Source: RGIG3528 sp045598045
GTDB lineage: Bacteria; Bacillota; Clostridia; Lachnospirales; Lachnospiraceae
NCBI GenBank assembly: GCA_045598045.1
Contig: JAZLLG010000018.1
Coordinates: 1 to 47,004, forward strand
Direction: 5' to 3'
Length of the DNA: 47,004 bases
The notes beneath the pieces were generated by a model. It was not told the DNA's origin. It saw nothing but the letters and a program-made list of their open reading frames with translations, and made no database searches. A program made the translations under genes and the position numbers. This document shows positions 33,452-41,547 of this stretch, in pieces (within the stretch, counting starts at the first letter, position 1; every line of letters begins with the position of its first letter).

Positions 33452-35136
33452 CAGTCATCACCTTCCATGATAACGGGAAGAATCATCGGATTTCGCTTGG
33501 TCTTTTTCCATACGAAATCACTTAATGCATCACGCATCATGTTTCTCATCTTTGCTCTGTCGGTAATACCCTTGGCGGATATGTTCTGAAGAGCTTCACA
33601 AATAACATCGTACGCTTCGTCCATAAGATCCTCGGCCTCACGTACATACACAAATCCTCTGGAAATAAGCTCCGGACCGGCTATAACCTCGTTTGTGACA
33701 TGGTTAAGCGTCACGATAACGGTTATGATGCCGTTCTGGGAAAGGAGCTGTCTGTCACGAATAACCACGCTTCCGACATCGCCTACGCCAAGGCCGTCAA
33801 CATAAATGCCGCCTGTCTGAACCGAGCCGGTGACGCGTGCCTGTTCATCGTCCATTTCAAGAACATCACCGTTCTTAAGGAGGAAAATGTTATCCTTATC
33901 AATGCCCATGGATTCCGCAATCTGAGCATGACTGTACAGATGTCTGTACTCTCCATGTACGGGAATTGCATATTTGGGCTTTGTAAGCGCATAAATGAGC
34001 TTCAGCTCTTCCGCACTTGCATGACCGGAAACATGTGTATCCTGGTAGATTACTTTCGCGCCAAGAATCGAAAGCTCATTAATAACCTTCGAAACAGACT
34101 TCTCGTTGCCCGGGATGGGACTCGATGAAAGAATTACAACATCACCGGGAACAATGGTAACCTTCTTGTGAACTGCAGCTGCCATTCTTGAAAGAGCCGC
34201 TGCCGACTCTCCCTGGCTGCCCGTGGTAATAAGCACAACCTTTTCGGGCGGATAATTCTTAAGTTCCGAAATATCAATCTGCATTCCTTTGGGAATGTCG
34301 ATGTAACCAAGTTCTGCCGCACAGTTAATAACATTAACCATGCTTCTTCCTTCGATAACAACCTTTCTCTTGTACTTCTTGGCAGAGTTAATAATCTGCT
34401 GTACACGATCGACATTGGAAGCAAAGGTTGCAACGATAATACGGCTTTTTGTATTCTCCGAAAAAATAGTGTCGAATGTCTTTCCAACTGTTCTTTCGGA
34501 CATGGTGTAGCCCGGCTTTGCCGCATTTGTCGAGTCGGCAAGCAGTGCAAGCACACCCTTCTTTCCGATTTCCGCGAAGCGCTGGAGATCAATCGGTTCG
34601 CCGAATACAGGTGTATAGTCAACCTTAAAATCGCCTGTGTGTACGATTGTACCGACAGGAGTGTAAATTGCAAAGGCTGTACAGTCCTGAATGGAATGTG
34701 TTGTCTTTACGAATTCAATGCGGAAACAGCCGAGATTGACGCTCTGGCCGTGCTTGATGATTTTGCACTTTGTAGTCTTTAAAAGGCCATGTTCCTCAAG
34801 CTTATATGTGATAATGCCCATAGTAAGCTTTGTTGCATATACAGGCACATTTACGTCTTTAAGTATGTATGGGAGCGCACCGATATGATCCTCATGTGCG
34901 TGGGTAATAACAAAACCTTTGATTTTATCAATGTTGTCTTTAAGATATGTGTCATCGGGAATAACGCAGTCGATACCCGGCATATCCTCATCCGGGAAAG
35001 CCATACCGCAATCTACGACAACGATTGTGTCCTCATATTCGAAGGCAGTCATATTCATACCTATAAGTCCGAGACCACCGAGCGGTATGATTTTAACTCC
35101 GTGTAATTCCTTTATTTTACTTTTTTTCTTTCTCAT
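33451..35136 (-). CDS. rnj: Ribonuclease J
   Basis: The 561-residue metallo-beta-lactamase/beta-CASP RNase has the zinc motif FVITHAHEDHIGALPYIL near residue 80, VHTGDFKVDYTP, the beta-CASP segment and VIYQDTHVSGHASAEELKL. The C-terminal domain starts at ~residue 450. RNase J combines 5'-3' exonuclease and endonuclease activity and is central to mRNA decay and rRNA maturation in Firmicutes. Only one copy is in the window, so J1 versus J2 cannot be told. It follows the ireB-ruvX-DUF1292 trio after a 42-base gap and overlaps the MltG-like gene by one base. Confidence 0.95.
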   Translation of the reverse strand: MRKKKSKIKELHGVKIIPLGGLGLIGMNMTAFEYEDTIVVVDCGMAFPDEDMPGIDCVIPDDTYLKDNIDKIKGFVITHAHEDHIGALPYILKDVNVPVYATKLTMGIITYKLEEHGLLKTTKCKIIKHGQSVNLGCFRIEFVKTTHSIQDCTAFAIYTPVGTIVHTGDFKVDYTPVFGEPIDLQRFAEIGKKGVLALLADSTNAAKPGYTMSERTVGKTFDTIFSENTKSRIIVATFASNVDRVQQIINSAKKYKRKVVIEGRSMVNVINCAAELGYIDIPKGMQIDISELKNYPPEKVVLITTGSQGESAAALSRMAAAVHKKVTIVPGDVVILSSSPIPGNEKSVSKVINELSILGAKVIYQDTHVSGHASAEELKLIYALTKPKYAIPVHGEYRHLYSHAQIAESMGIDKDNIFLLKNGDVLEMDDEQARVTGSVQTGGIYVDGLGVGDVGSVVIRDRQLLSQNGIITVIVTLNHVTNEVIAGPELISRGFVYVREAEDLMDEAYDVICEALQNISAKGITDRAKMRNMMRDALSDFVWKKTKRNPMILPVIMEGDD

Positions 35137-35178
35137 ATTCCTCCTAAGTTCAGCATCAAAGCTGTTACGGCAGGAAGA

Positions 35179-35445
35179 TTAAAGCTGAAGCTCCGTGTCC
35201 TCAAGTATCTCTTCAAAGACACCGGCTATGCAGCTAAGTTCTCTTTCGTCGTCAACTATTGTATATGTTATTTCATCATTTTCGTCTTTAAGTTCCTTAA
35301 GAATCAGAGCTTCCTCTTCCTCGCCCTCGATATCATCAAGTACAAGAAGATATTTGTCTCCATTAAGCTTTGTATCGGCGAGTACATGAAAAATCGCCTC
35401 GTCTCCGTCTTCCGTAACGAACTTTACAATTCTGTCATCTGCCAT
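35179..35445 (-). CDS. DUF1292 protein (YrzB-like)
   Basis: The 88-residue acidic protein matches DUF1292: VKFVTEDGDEAIFHVLADTKL, NGDKYLLVLDDIEGEEEEALIL, then the fixed ending region ITYTIVDDERELSCIAGVFEE. It is cytoplasmic and of unknown function. It overlaps ruvX by 11 bases, in the ireB-ruvX-DUF1292 order conserved across Firmicutes. Confidence 0.93.
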   Translation of the reverse strand: MADDRIVKFVTEDGDEAIFHVLADTKLNGDKYLLVLDDIEGEEEEALILKELKDENDEITYTIVDDERELSCIAGVFEEILEDTELQL

Positions 35446-35869
35446 TATTTTCGTTCCTTTCCTGGAGGTAAGTCTGTAATATTATGGCTGCGGCAATCTT
35501 GTCCACAACCTGAGCTTTCTTTTTAAAATCCAGCTCGGCTTCATCAAGTATTCTGTGTGCTTCAACCGTTGTAAGGCGCTCGTCCACAAGAGTCACGGGA
35601 AGGCCTGTTCTTCTTTCAATATCTTCTTTCACCTTCTCGCAGGCCCGGGCTCTCTCCCCGATTGTGTCGTTCATATTGATCGGATACCCGAGAGCGATTT
35701 CCTGCACGTCATACTGCTTTATGAGCTCTTCAATTCGCTGGTATGTATGGCGCAGTTGATTTTCCTTCTCACGCCTTATCGTCTCGATTGGCTGTGCGGT
35801 AATGAGCAGTTCATCCGAAATGGCAACTCCCATCGTCGCTCCACCGAAATCAAGTCCCATTATTCTCAT
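35435..35869 (-). CDS. ruvX: RuvX/YqgF Holliday-junction resolvase-like nuclease
   Basis: The 144-residue protein has the RNase H-like fold of YqgF/RuvX: the first catalytic Asp in MRIMGLDFGGATMGVAIS, EIALGYPINMNDTIGERA, then VTLVDERLTTVEAHRIL and KKAQVVDKIAAAIILQ with the last acidic residue. YqgF acts in processing the 5' end of 16S rRNA precursor in E. coli and has been proposed as a junction resolvase. It overlaps ireB by 4 bases (ATGA). Confidence 0.93.
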   Translation of the reverse strand: MRIMGLDFGGATMGVAISDELLITAQPIETIRREKENQLRHTYQRIEELIKQYDVQEIALGYPINMNDTIGERARACEKVKEDIERRTGLPVTLVDERLTTVEAHRILDEAELDFKKKAQVVDKIAAAIILQTYLQERNENNGR

Positions 35870-36150
35870 TTTTCGTTCTTGCCTCCGAAATTGTTTTCGA
35901 TGTAGCTTTGGAGAAGAACCTCGAGAATTTCATCACGTTCAACCTTCATGATGAGACTTCTTGCATTCTGATGTCCTGTAATATATGTGGGGTCTCCCGA
36001 CATAATGTAGCCGACAAGCTGATTGACCGGATTGTAACCCTGTTCGCTCAAGGCACGATAAACCGTGTCAACTATGTTCTTTGCTTCGGGGATTTCTTCC
36101 TTCTGAGCCTTGAAAAACCGCGTGTTGTTGTCTCTTTTAAGTTCCTTCAT
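35866..36150 (-). CDS. ireB: IreB family regulatory phosphoprotein (UPF0297)
   Basis: The 94-residue protein matches UPF0297/YrzL: IVDTVYRALSEQGYNPVNQLVGYI, MSGDPTYITGHQNARSLIMKVERDEILEVLL. In Enterococcus, IreB is phosphorylated on N-terminal threonines by the PASTA kinase IreK and controls intrinsic cephalosporin resistance. Here the N-terminal region has a threonine in DNNTRFF. It is the first gene of the ireB-ruvX-DUF1292 trio and follows mtaB by 33 bases. Confidence 0.95.
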   Translation of the reverse strand: MKELKRDNNTRFFKAQKEEIPEAKNIVDTVYRALSEQGYNPVNQLVGYIMSGDPTYITGHQNARSLIMKVERDEILEVLLQSYIENNFGGKNEK

Positions 36151-36183
36151 GCTTAAACCTTTCTTTTTTTGTATGTCATGTTT

Positions 36184-37488
36184 CTATTCCAGAATAAGTA
36201 CATTGTCTGAAAACGAAACTGCTTTCCCTTTACATTTTTTATTGGTGGAAGCGCATCTTACATAGCGCTCATTATACCCTGTATAATAGTCTTTCCCGTT
36301 TATTTTTGCAATTTCTTCGATGATAATGTTCTGTTCTTCACCAAGAAAGCTTTCTGCATATTTTCTTCCGAGCTCCTCTTCCAGAGCAATAAGCTTTGCA
36401 CTTCTGTCGTTTTTAACAGCCTCGCTCACCTGGCCGGGCATTTTGTCAGCTCTCGTTCCACGTCGACGTGAGTACTTAAAAACATGAACCTTTGAAAAAG
36501 CTATACGCTTTGTAAACTCCATGGTTTCAATGAATTCCTCTTCCGTTTCTCCCGGAAAACCGACTATGATGTCTGTGGTAATTGCAGGCCTGTCATATAC
36601 CGCACGCAGTGCCTCGCAGCCTGCAGCATACTCTTCGGATGTATACTTTCTGTTCATGCGCTTAAGAACAGAGTCCGAACCCGACTGGAGAGAAAGGTGA
36701 AACTGAGGACACACTTTTGTATTCCGGCTGAGTTTTTCGGCAAACTCGGGAGTAACAACTCTCGGTTCAAGTGAACCAAGTCTGATGCGGCGAAGTTCCG
36801 GAATTTCCGCAAGCTCTTCCATAAGTTTCAATAAAGCGTTTCCCCCTTTTTCTCCATATGCTTCATATGAGGAAAGGTGAATGCCTGTGAGTACAATTTC
36901 TTCATAACCGAGCGCAGTCATGCGCTTTGCCTCTTCGAAAACTTCCTGAGGTTCTCTGGAGCGGATACGCCCACGAGTATACGGGATTATGCAATATGAG
37001 CAGAACTGGTTGCAACCGTCCTGAATTTTAATATATGTTCGTGTATGTTCGCCACGTTCCGAAAGAGACAGCTCTTCATAGGAGCACTCATGAGTCATAT
37101 CGGACACATGACTTTCTTTTCTTCCCTTAAGAGCCTCCATAACAGCTTCCACAACTTCGCTCTTATGGTTTGTTCCTATGTATCCGTCAAAGCCGAGTGC
37201 TTCACGTTCTTCATCGGAAAGTGCCTGTATGTAACAGCCTGCGGCTATGACAACAGCATTTTCATTCTGCTTTTTGGCACGATGCAGCATCTGTCTTGAT
37301 TTTCTGTCGGCAATATTTGTTACGGAGCACGTGTTTACGATGTATACATCGGCCTTTTCTTCGAAAGAAACAACCTGCATACCGGCTTCTTTAAGCAATG
37401 TTGCCATTGCTTCGGATTCGTAAGCATTAACCTTACATCCCAAAGTGAGAATCCCTATAGTAATTTTGTCAGTCTTTTCTGAGTTCAT
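36184..37488 (-). CDS. mtaB: tRNA t6A37 methylthiotransferase MtaB
   Basis: The 434-residue radical SAM enzyme adds a methylthio group to t6A37 of tRNA. The N-terminal UPF0004 domain carries the three auxiliary-cluster cysteines (TLGCKVNAYESEAM, VNTCSVTNIADRKSRQ, AAGCYIQ). The radical SAM motif is CNQFCSYC, within DGCNQFCSYCIIPYTRGRIR. The TRAM domain covers the last ~60 residues. Length and the MtaB-specific GCKVN start separate it from MiaB and RimO. No strong ribosome binding site is visible before the ATG. A hairpin (CCTAAAA/TTTTAGG, 37512-37532) lies in its 5' region. Confidence 0.93.
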   Translation of the reverse strand: MNSEKTDKITIGILTLGCKVNAYESEAMATLLKEAGMQVVSFEEKADVYIVNTCSVTNIADRKSRQMLHRAKKQNENAVVIAAGCYIQALSDEEREALGFDGYIGTNHKSEVVEAVMEALKGRKESHVSDMTHECSYEELSLSERGEHTRTYIKIQDGCNQFCSYCIIPYTRGRIRSREPQEVFEEAKRMTALGYEEIVLTGIHLSSYEAYGEKGGNALLKLMEELAEIPELRRIRLGSLEPRVVTPEFAEKLSRNTKVCPQFHLSLQSGSDSVLKRMNRKYTSEEYAAGCEALRAVYDRPAITTDIIVGFPGETEEEFIETMEFTKRIAFSKVHVFKYSRRRGTRADKMPGQVSEAVKNDRSAKLIALEEELGRKYAESFLGEEQNIIIEEIAKINGKDYYTGYNERYVRCASTNKKCKGKAVSFSDNVLILE

Positions 37489-37557
37489 ATCTTAAAATGA
37501 CGTGCTTTTTACCTAAAAGTCGTTGGTTTTAGGCACACTTTTTGTTGATTATGTATA

Positions 37558-37602
37558 TTGATTTTCAAGGAAAAAAATATTAAAATGACCTTGTTATTTT
37601 AA
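37558..37602 (+). promoter_or_regulatory. Promoter and inverted repeat of the HPr-like gene
   Basis: TTGATT (37558-37563) and TAAAAT (37581-37586) are 17 bases apart. TTAAAAT (37580-37586) and ATTTTAA (37596-37602) form an inverted repeat over the start region, just before an AAGAAGGAGG ribosome binding site at 37601-37610. The strong site suggests high expression. Confidence 0.55.
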
Positions 37603-37619
37603 GAAGGAGGTATTACTTT

Positions 37620-37853
37620 ATGGCAACAGTTAAAATTTCTTTAAACACAATCGATAAGGTTAAATCATTCGTTAACGAGATTTCCAAGTTCGATACAGAT
37701 TTCGATCTTGTTTCCGGCAGATACGTTATCGACGCTAAGTCAATCATGGGTATCTTCAGTCTTGATCTTTCCAAGCCCATCGATTTAAGCATCCACGGCA
37801 ACGACGGTATGGACGAAATCATGAACGCTCTTGCTCCTTACATTGTTCAGTAA
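37620..37853 (+). CDS. HPr-like protein lacking the phosphocarrier histidine (Crh-like)
   Basis: The 77-residue protein has the HPr fold signature ISKFDTDFDL, VIDAKSIMGIFSLDLSKPIDLSIHG and a closing amphipathic helix. Ser41 in AKSIMGI corresponds to regulatory Ser46 of HPr, the target of HPr kinase. The GIHARPA loop with catalytic His15 is missing. The aligned region reads LNTIDKVKSFV, about three residues short. It therefore cannot pass phosphate in the PTS but could, like Bacillus Crh, act in catabolite control when Ser-phosphorylated. It has its own strong promoter, site and terminator, standing alone between minus-strand genes. Confidence 0.85.
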   Translation: MATVKISLNTIDKVKSFVNEISKFDTDFDLVSGRYVIDAKSIMGIFSLDLSKPIDLSIHGNDGMDEIMNALAPYIVQ

Positions 37854-37865
37854 AAGCAAAGCTTT

Positions 37866-37898
37866 TTGCATCTTTCGAAAGGAAGATGCAATTTTTTT
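37866..37898 (+). terminator. Intrinsic terminator of the HPr-like gene
   Basis: TTGCATCTT (37866-37874) pairs with AAGATGCAA (37883-37891) around an 8-base loop, followed by TTTTTTT. The T-tract touches the stop codon of the convergent thiI gene. Confidence 0.9.
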
Positions 37899-39078
37899 AT
37901 GCTCTGCAATCAACTACTTCAACAGTTGCCAATGCTGTCTCAACAAGTTCATCAATCTTTTCCTGCAACTTAAGCTCCGACTTTTCGATAGAAGAAAGAA
38001 TCGGATGCGTAACGGGATGCTTGGCAACAAAAATCGTGCAGCAGTCCTCGAACGGCTGTATGGAAGTTTCAAAAGCTTTAATTTTCTGAGAAATATCGAC
38101 AATATCCTGTTTGTCAAATGCGATAAGAGGCCTGTATACGGGAAGTGTACATACAGCATTTGTGCACTGAAGGCTCTGCATCGTCTGGCTTGCTACCTGA
38201 CCGATGCTTTCACCTGTAACAAGTCCTATGCACTTACCTTTTTCAGCCAGCTTTTCGGCAATCTTCATCATATACCGGCGCATAATAATCGTAAGCTGCT
38301 CATGCGGGCACTGCTCATATATGTAAAGCTGGATATCCGTAAAATTAACGATATTGAGCTTTATGGGACCTGTGTAAGCACTGATAATCTTTGCCAGGTC
38401 AACAACTTTCTGCTTCGCACGTTCGCTTGTATAAGGCGGAGCATGGAAATATGTAGCCTCTATTTCAACACCGCGCTTTGCGACCATATACCCCGCAACA
38501 GGGCTGTCAATACCGCCTGAGAGAAGCAGCATAGCCTTGCCTGCCGTTCCGACGGGCATACCGCCTGCTCCCGGAATGGTCTCGGAATAGATGTAGGCAC
38601 GCTGTCTCACTTCAAGTGTAAGGAGCACCTGGGGAGTATGGATGTCAACCTTTGTGTCGGTAAATTTGTAAAGGATAGCTTCTCCGAGCTTGCAGCACAT
38701 ATCCGGGGACTCAATGGGATAGTTTTTATCCGCTCTTTTTGCGTTTACCCTGAAGGTAAAATGTTTGTCCGGATATTGTTCATCAACATATTTGAGAACA
38801 GCCTCCGTAATGTCATTCCAGTCAATGGAATCAATAACAACTACGGGCGAAATGGCATGGATGCCGAAGACCTTCTGAAGTTCTTCTATTGTCTCATCAT
38901 AGTCATAGTCATCGGGGCATTGAATAAAAACACGGCCCTGTTCACGTTCAACAATAAACTCACCGAGCTTCGCAAGATGAGATTCTATCTGAGAGCACAA
39001 TGCTCTTTCAAAAGAACCTCTGTTCTTTCCCTTAATTCCGATTTCACCGTATTTAACAAGTAACGCTTTGTAATTCAT
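37897..39078 (-). CDS. thiI: tRNA uracil 4-sulfurtransferase ThiI
   Basis: The 393-residue enzyme activates U8 of tRNA for thiolation and can supply sulfur for the thiamine thiazole. An N-terminal ferredoxin-like and THUMP region (LLVKYGEIGIKGKNR, then HFTFRVNAKRADKNYP) is followed by the PP-loop AMLLLSGGIDSPVAGYM near residue 180. The C-terminal rhodanese domain of E. coli ThiI is absent, as usual in Firmicutes, so sulfur must come directly from a cysteine desulfurase. The nifS-type gene at 41548-42741 is the likely donor, separated here by a GGDEF gene and the 819-base gap. Confidence 0.94.
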   Translation of the reverse strand: MNYKALLVKYGEIGIKGKNRGSFERALCSQIESHLAKLGEFIVEREQGRVFIQCPDDYDYDETIEELQKVFGIHAISPVVVIDSIDWNDITEAVLKYVDEQYPDKHFTFRVNAKRADKNYPIESPDMCCKLGEAILYKFTDTKVDIHTPQVLLTLEVRQRAYIYSETIPGAGGMPVGTAGKAMLLLSGGIDSPVAGYMVAKRGVEIEATYFHAPPYTSERAKQKVVDLAKIISAYTGPIKLNIVNFTDIQLYIYEQCPHEQLTIIMRRYMMKIAEKLAEKGKCIGLVTGESIGQVASQTMQSLQCTNAVCTLPVYRPLIAFDKQDIVDISQKIKAFETSIQPFEDCCTIFVAKHPVTHPILSSIEKSELKLQEKIDELVETALATVEVVDCRA

Positions 39079-39081
39079 AGT

Positions 39082-40728
39082 CTACCTGGCTGCATCAAGC
39101 ATTTCAAAGACAAACTTATCATCGTCCTGTCTGTAGAAGCCCAATGCATTCTTCTTTTCATTTTTTACTTTATAAAGGCCGTTGTCGGCAAGATGAATGT
39201 AGTCAAGAACGGTCTCCCCTTCTTTGACTTTACCGTTAACCGAGCCTTCGGTAACGGTAACATATTGTGACACAGGAGATGCATCATGATTAATCATGCG
39301 GCATGCAAGTGCCCTTCTTATGTCAGTGCACATTCTGATGACTTCTTCATCGGATTTGTTACGTGAAACGATGATGAATTCATCCCCTCCGTACCTGACA
39401 ATAATGTCCTTATCTTTAACGCAGCACTCAGTAAGCACATCACTCACTTCGCGAAGCGCTTCATCACCTTGAAGATGACCGTACGTGTCGTTGTACTGTT
39501 TGAAATTGTCCACATCAAGCACCGTGATGGCAAAACGGCTTTTCTTTTTGGCGGCGTCTTCGAACCATTTTTCGCAGATATCGTTGAGGACATATCTGTT
39601 GTACTGACCCGTAAGCGGATCATGTTCGGACAGCAGCTTAAGCTTCTTGTTACGTTCCTCAGCCACAGCACGCCTCTTTATTTCATCTTCCAAAAGCTTT
39701 TTGTTTCGGGCAGCATTGATTTTCTGCTGTTTAACAAGTTTTTCTTCCATCTCTTTATAGTTGAAAAACTTTTCGTAGAACTTACAAAGATTCTGTTCAA
39801 TGCCCCACTTCTTTTCATAAAGAATGGCAACCTTGTAATAATCGCACCAGTTGCTGACTTTATTCGCAACACTGCACATATTTTGGAGGCCCTGAATAAG
39901 CCTTTTTGCGAGCGGCTGCTGGTTCAATTCAACGAGTACTGTTGCAAGCTCAATGTACATTTCTCCGGCTGCAAAAATCTCGCGTTGATTCTCTACGTCG
40001 TCGATGACGTTCATAATGTAGCCGTCAGCTTCCTCAAAACGTCCAAGTCTCAAAAGAACAACTGCGTAAAGAGCTGCAAAACCATAAGCATAGTAAGAAT
40101 CATCTACCCCTCTGACACCTTCCATACAACTAAGCATACGGAATGCTTCTTCATAGCTTTCCTGAAGATAATGAGCATAAGCGATGTTCATAAGGCAGAA
40201 ATTCATACCTGTGTACCGGGATTCTTTATTATCATCTTCCTGGCCATAATCAGCTTCATTAATTGCTTTGTAGGCATCTCTGAAATACTCCAAAGCCAAA
40301 TCATATTCGTTAAGCCTTAAATATATATCTCCGATATTATTGGCAATAAGCGGACGCATTAATACAAGCTTTGCTTTACGTGCTATTTCATAAGCTTTCT
40401 CATAATGTTCCAAGGCTGACATGTCATCTGAAAGAGAAAGCATGATAATGCCAAGCATATTATGACAACCTGCTTCGAGAGGCGGCTCGTTGTACGTTAT
40501 GCTGAGTTGCAACGATTTGACAAGCTTCTTTATGCTCTCTTCGCCGGTTATGTTTTTCCTGTACTTCAGAATTGTGTCATAGTACTCAGCATACCCGATT
40601 GCAATTTCGTCTTTTTCCTTTTTTGCAAGCAAGGAAAACTCATTGACATCCTTTTCAAACACGTCAATAGCAGCATATTTCCCGTTTTGTAAAGATCGAA
40701 CATGTTCCTTAAGCTGTTTTTTTGTCAT
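39082..40728 (-). CDS. Cytoplasmic diguanylate cyclase with TPR-like sensor region
   Basis: The 548-residue protein has TPR-like helical pairs over ~residues 40-320 (ALEHYEKAYEIARKAKL, NIGDIYLRLNEYDLALEYFRDAY). A coiled linker rich in Lys/Glu follows, then a GGDEF domain (~375-535) with HDPLTGQYNRY, DNFKQYNDTYGHLQGDEAL and the active site VRYGGDEFII. The motif is canonical, so c-di-GMP synthesis is expected. The position of the inhibitory RxxD site reads KDKD, so product inhibition may be weakened. No membrane helix is present, so the input is probably a cytoplasmic protein or ligand bound by the TPR region. It has its own promoter and precedes thiI by 3 bases. Confidence 0.92.
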   Translation of the reverse strand: MTKKQLKEHVRSLQNGKYAAIDVFEKDVNEFSLLAKKEKDEIAIGYAEYYDTILKYRKNITGEESIKKLVKSLQLSITYNEPPLEAGCHNMLGIIMLSLSDDMSALEHYEKAYEIARKAKLVLMRPLIANNIGDIYLRLNEYDLALEYFRDAYKAINEADYGQEDDNKESRYTGMNFCLMNIAYAHYLQESYEEAFRMLSCMEGVRGVDDSYYAYGFAALYAVVLLRLGRFEEADGYIMNVIDDVENQREIFAAGEMYIELATVLVELNQQPLAKRLIQGLQNMCSVANKVSNWCDYYKVAILYEKKWGIEQNLCKFYEKFFNYKEMEEKLVKQQKINAARNKKLLEDEIKRRAVAEERNKKLKLLSEHDPLTGQYNRYVLNDICEKWFEDAAKKKSRFAITVLDVDNFKQYNDTYGHLQGDEALREVSDVLTECCVKDKDIIVRYGGDEFIIVSRNKSDEEVIRMCTDIRRALACRMINHDASPVSQYVTVTEGSVNGKVKEGETVLDYIHLADNGLYKVKNEKKNALGFYRQDDDKFVFEMLDAAR

Positions 40729-40812
40729 TTTACCGACACCCCTGCATCATTATTTAAAACCGCTTTGTACACCGTCCTTAACAACTCTTATGGACACAAA
40801 AAATCACACTAT

Positions 40813-40841
40813 ATTGTACCATGAATCTTTATTTTTTGCAA
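40813..40841 (-). promoter_or_regulatory. Promoter of the GGDEF-thiI unit
   Basis: On the minus strand TTGCAA (40841-40836) and TACAAT (40818-40813) are separated by 17 bases, about 85 bases before the start of the GGDEF gene. Confidence 0.7.
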
Positions 40842-40890
40842 ACCCCCGAAGCGTTGGATTTATTTGCTTTTTTCCTTCAAAAATGGTGCA

Positions 40891-41203
40891 TTGACTTTAT
40901 GTTTGTAATCATTTTTTATTAGTGGAAACACAATGAAAAAAACATTTCATTTTTGCAGTACTTCTTATTGTCTTTGCCTGCGTTTGCGGTTGTCATTCAA
41001 CAAAAGACTCACTTAACAAGCCCTAAGGTATGCCTGCCGGAGTTTCCGCCACGCCTGCTCCTGCTTCCCAGACTGCAGACGCATTCAGTCAAGGACTTAG
41101 CTGCAAAAAGGTGACGGGAGGCTATTCGGTTACAGGTATGGGTACTTGCACTGATACCGTTGTATATATTCCGGATACATATATTTGTCGGATTGTATCC
41201 TAA
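40891..41203 (+). pseudogene. Decayed leucine-rich-repeat (BspA-type) lipoprotein gene with its promoter
   Basis: A promoter (TTGACT 40891-40896, 17 bases, TTTTAT 40914-40919) leads to an ATG at 40933. Read in the frame that follows the A7 run (40936-40942) minus one base, it gives MKKHFIFAVLLIVFACVCGC, a lipoprotein signal with lipobox cysteine. Then come HSTKDSLNKP, an in-frame TAA, and a linker GMPAGVSATPAPASQTADAF. The sequence continues as SCKKVTGGYSVTGMGTCTDT, then VVYIPDTYI, the usual start of BspA-like repeat domains in clostridia. The frame ends at 41201-41203, where the GGATACG palindrome array begins. Defects: one inserted A, one nonsense codon, and loss of all repeats. Confidence 0.65.
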
Positions 41204-41441
41204 TTCCGTTGCAAATGAGCAAGACTGGATACGAAATATCTATTGCCGTATACTAAAGTAAAATTGTGAAGCCACTTAGGATACGGGTGGAGATAAAAAT
41301 GTATACTAAACAGCAGAAAAAGGAGAAATAGGATACGCAGGACAATTTTTCGTATCCTAAATAGTAGGAGAAGTGTGGAAATAGGATATGAAGCTGATTT
41401 TTGCGTATCCTATATGGAAAGAAAAGTCAAGATTAGGATAG
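41173..41441. repeat. Array of GGATACG/CGTATCC palindromes, period ~52 bases
   Basis: Five palindromes follow each other at near-constant spacing. Left arms start at 41173 (GGATACA), 41227 (GGATACG), 41279 (GGATACG), 41331 (GGATACG) and 41384 (GGATATG). A sixth half-site is at 41436 (GGATAG). Right arms are TGTATCC (41194), CGTATAC (41247), GTATACTAA (41301), CGTATCC (41351) and CGTATCC (41404). The full form is TAGGATACG-N13-CGTATCCTA. The loop is 13 bases in three units and 14-16 in the others. Loops and the ~24-base connectors differ in sequence but are A/G-rich on the plus strand. No ORF covers the array. It does not match CRISPR (arms too short, units not identical) or any insertion-sequence end known to me. 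Confidence 0.7.
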
Positions 41442-41444
41442 ACT

Positions 41445-41462
41445 GGCGCCGGAATAGGCGCC
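41445..41462. repeat. GC-rich hairpin at the end of the palindrome array
   Basis: GGCGCC (41445-41450) and GGCGCC (41457-41462) flank GGAATA and can form a 6-base stem. It stands where the last unit of the GGATACG array would have its loop and right arm. No T-tract follows, so it is not an obvious terminator. Confidence 0.5.
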
Positions 41463-41500
41463 ATAATGAAAAAAAGACGTAAGTCGCATCTGACAAAACT

Positions 41501-41538
41501 TGTACCCACTACCAAAAGGTAGTGGGTACAGTTTTTTT
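41501..41538 (+). terminator. Strong intrinsic terminator, plus strand (weaker on minus)
   Basis: TGTACCCACTACC (41501-41513) and GGTAGTGGGTACA (41518-41530) form a perfect 13-base stem with an AAAA loop, followed by GTTTTTTT on the plus strand. On the minus strand AGTTTTGTC follows, so it may also serve nifS. It implies that the plus strand across the palindrome array is, or was, transcribed. Confidence 0.9.
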
Positions 41539-41547
41539 GCTTATATA

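Noticed and set aside
33700..34673. ORFs of 142 and 179 residues across the RNase J gene
   Set aside because: They are other-frame shadows. RNase J motifs are continuous in the annotated frame.
41173..41441. CRISPR array
   Set aside because: The period is regular, but conserved parts are only 7-9 bases per arm, differ between units, and no cas gene is in the window.
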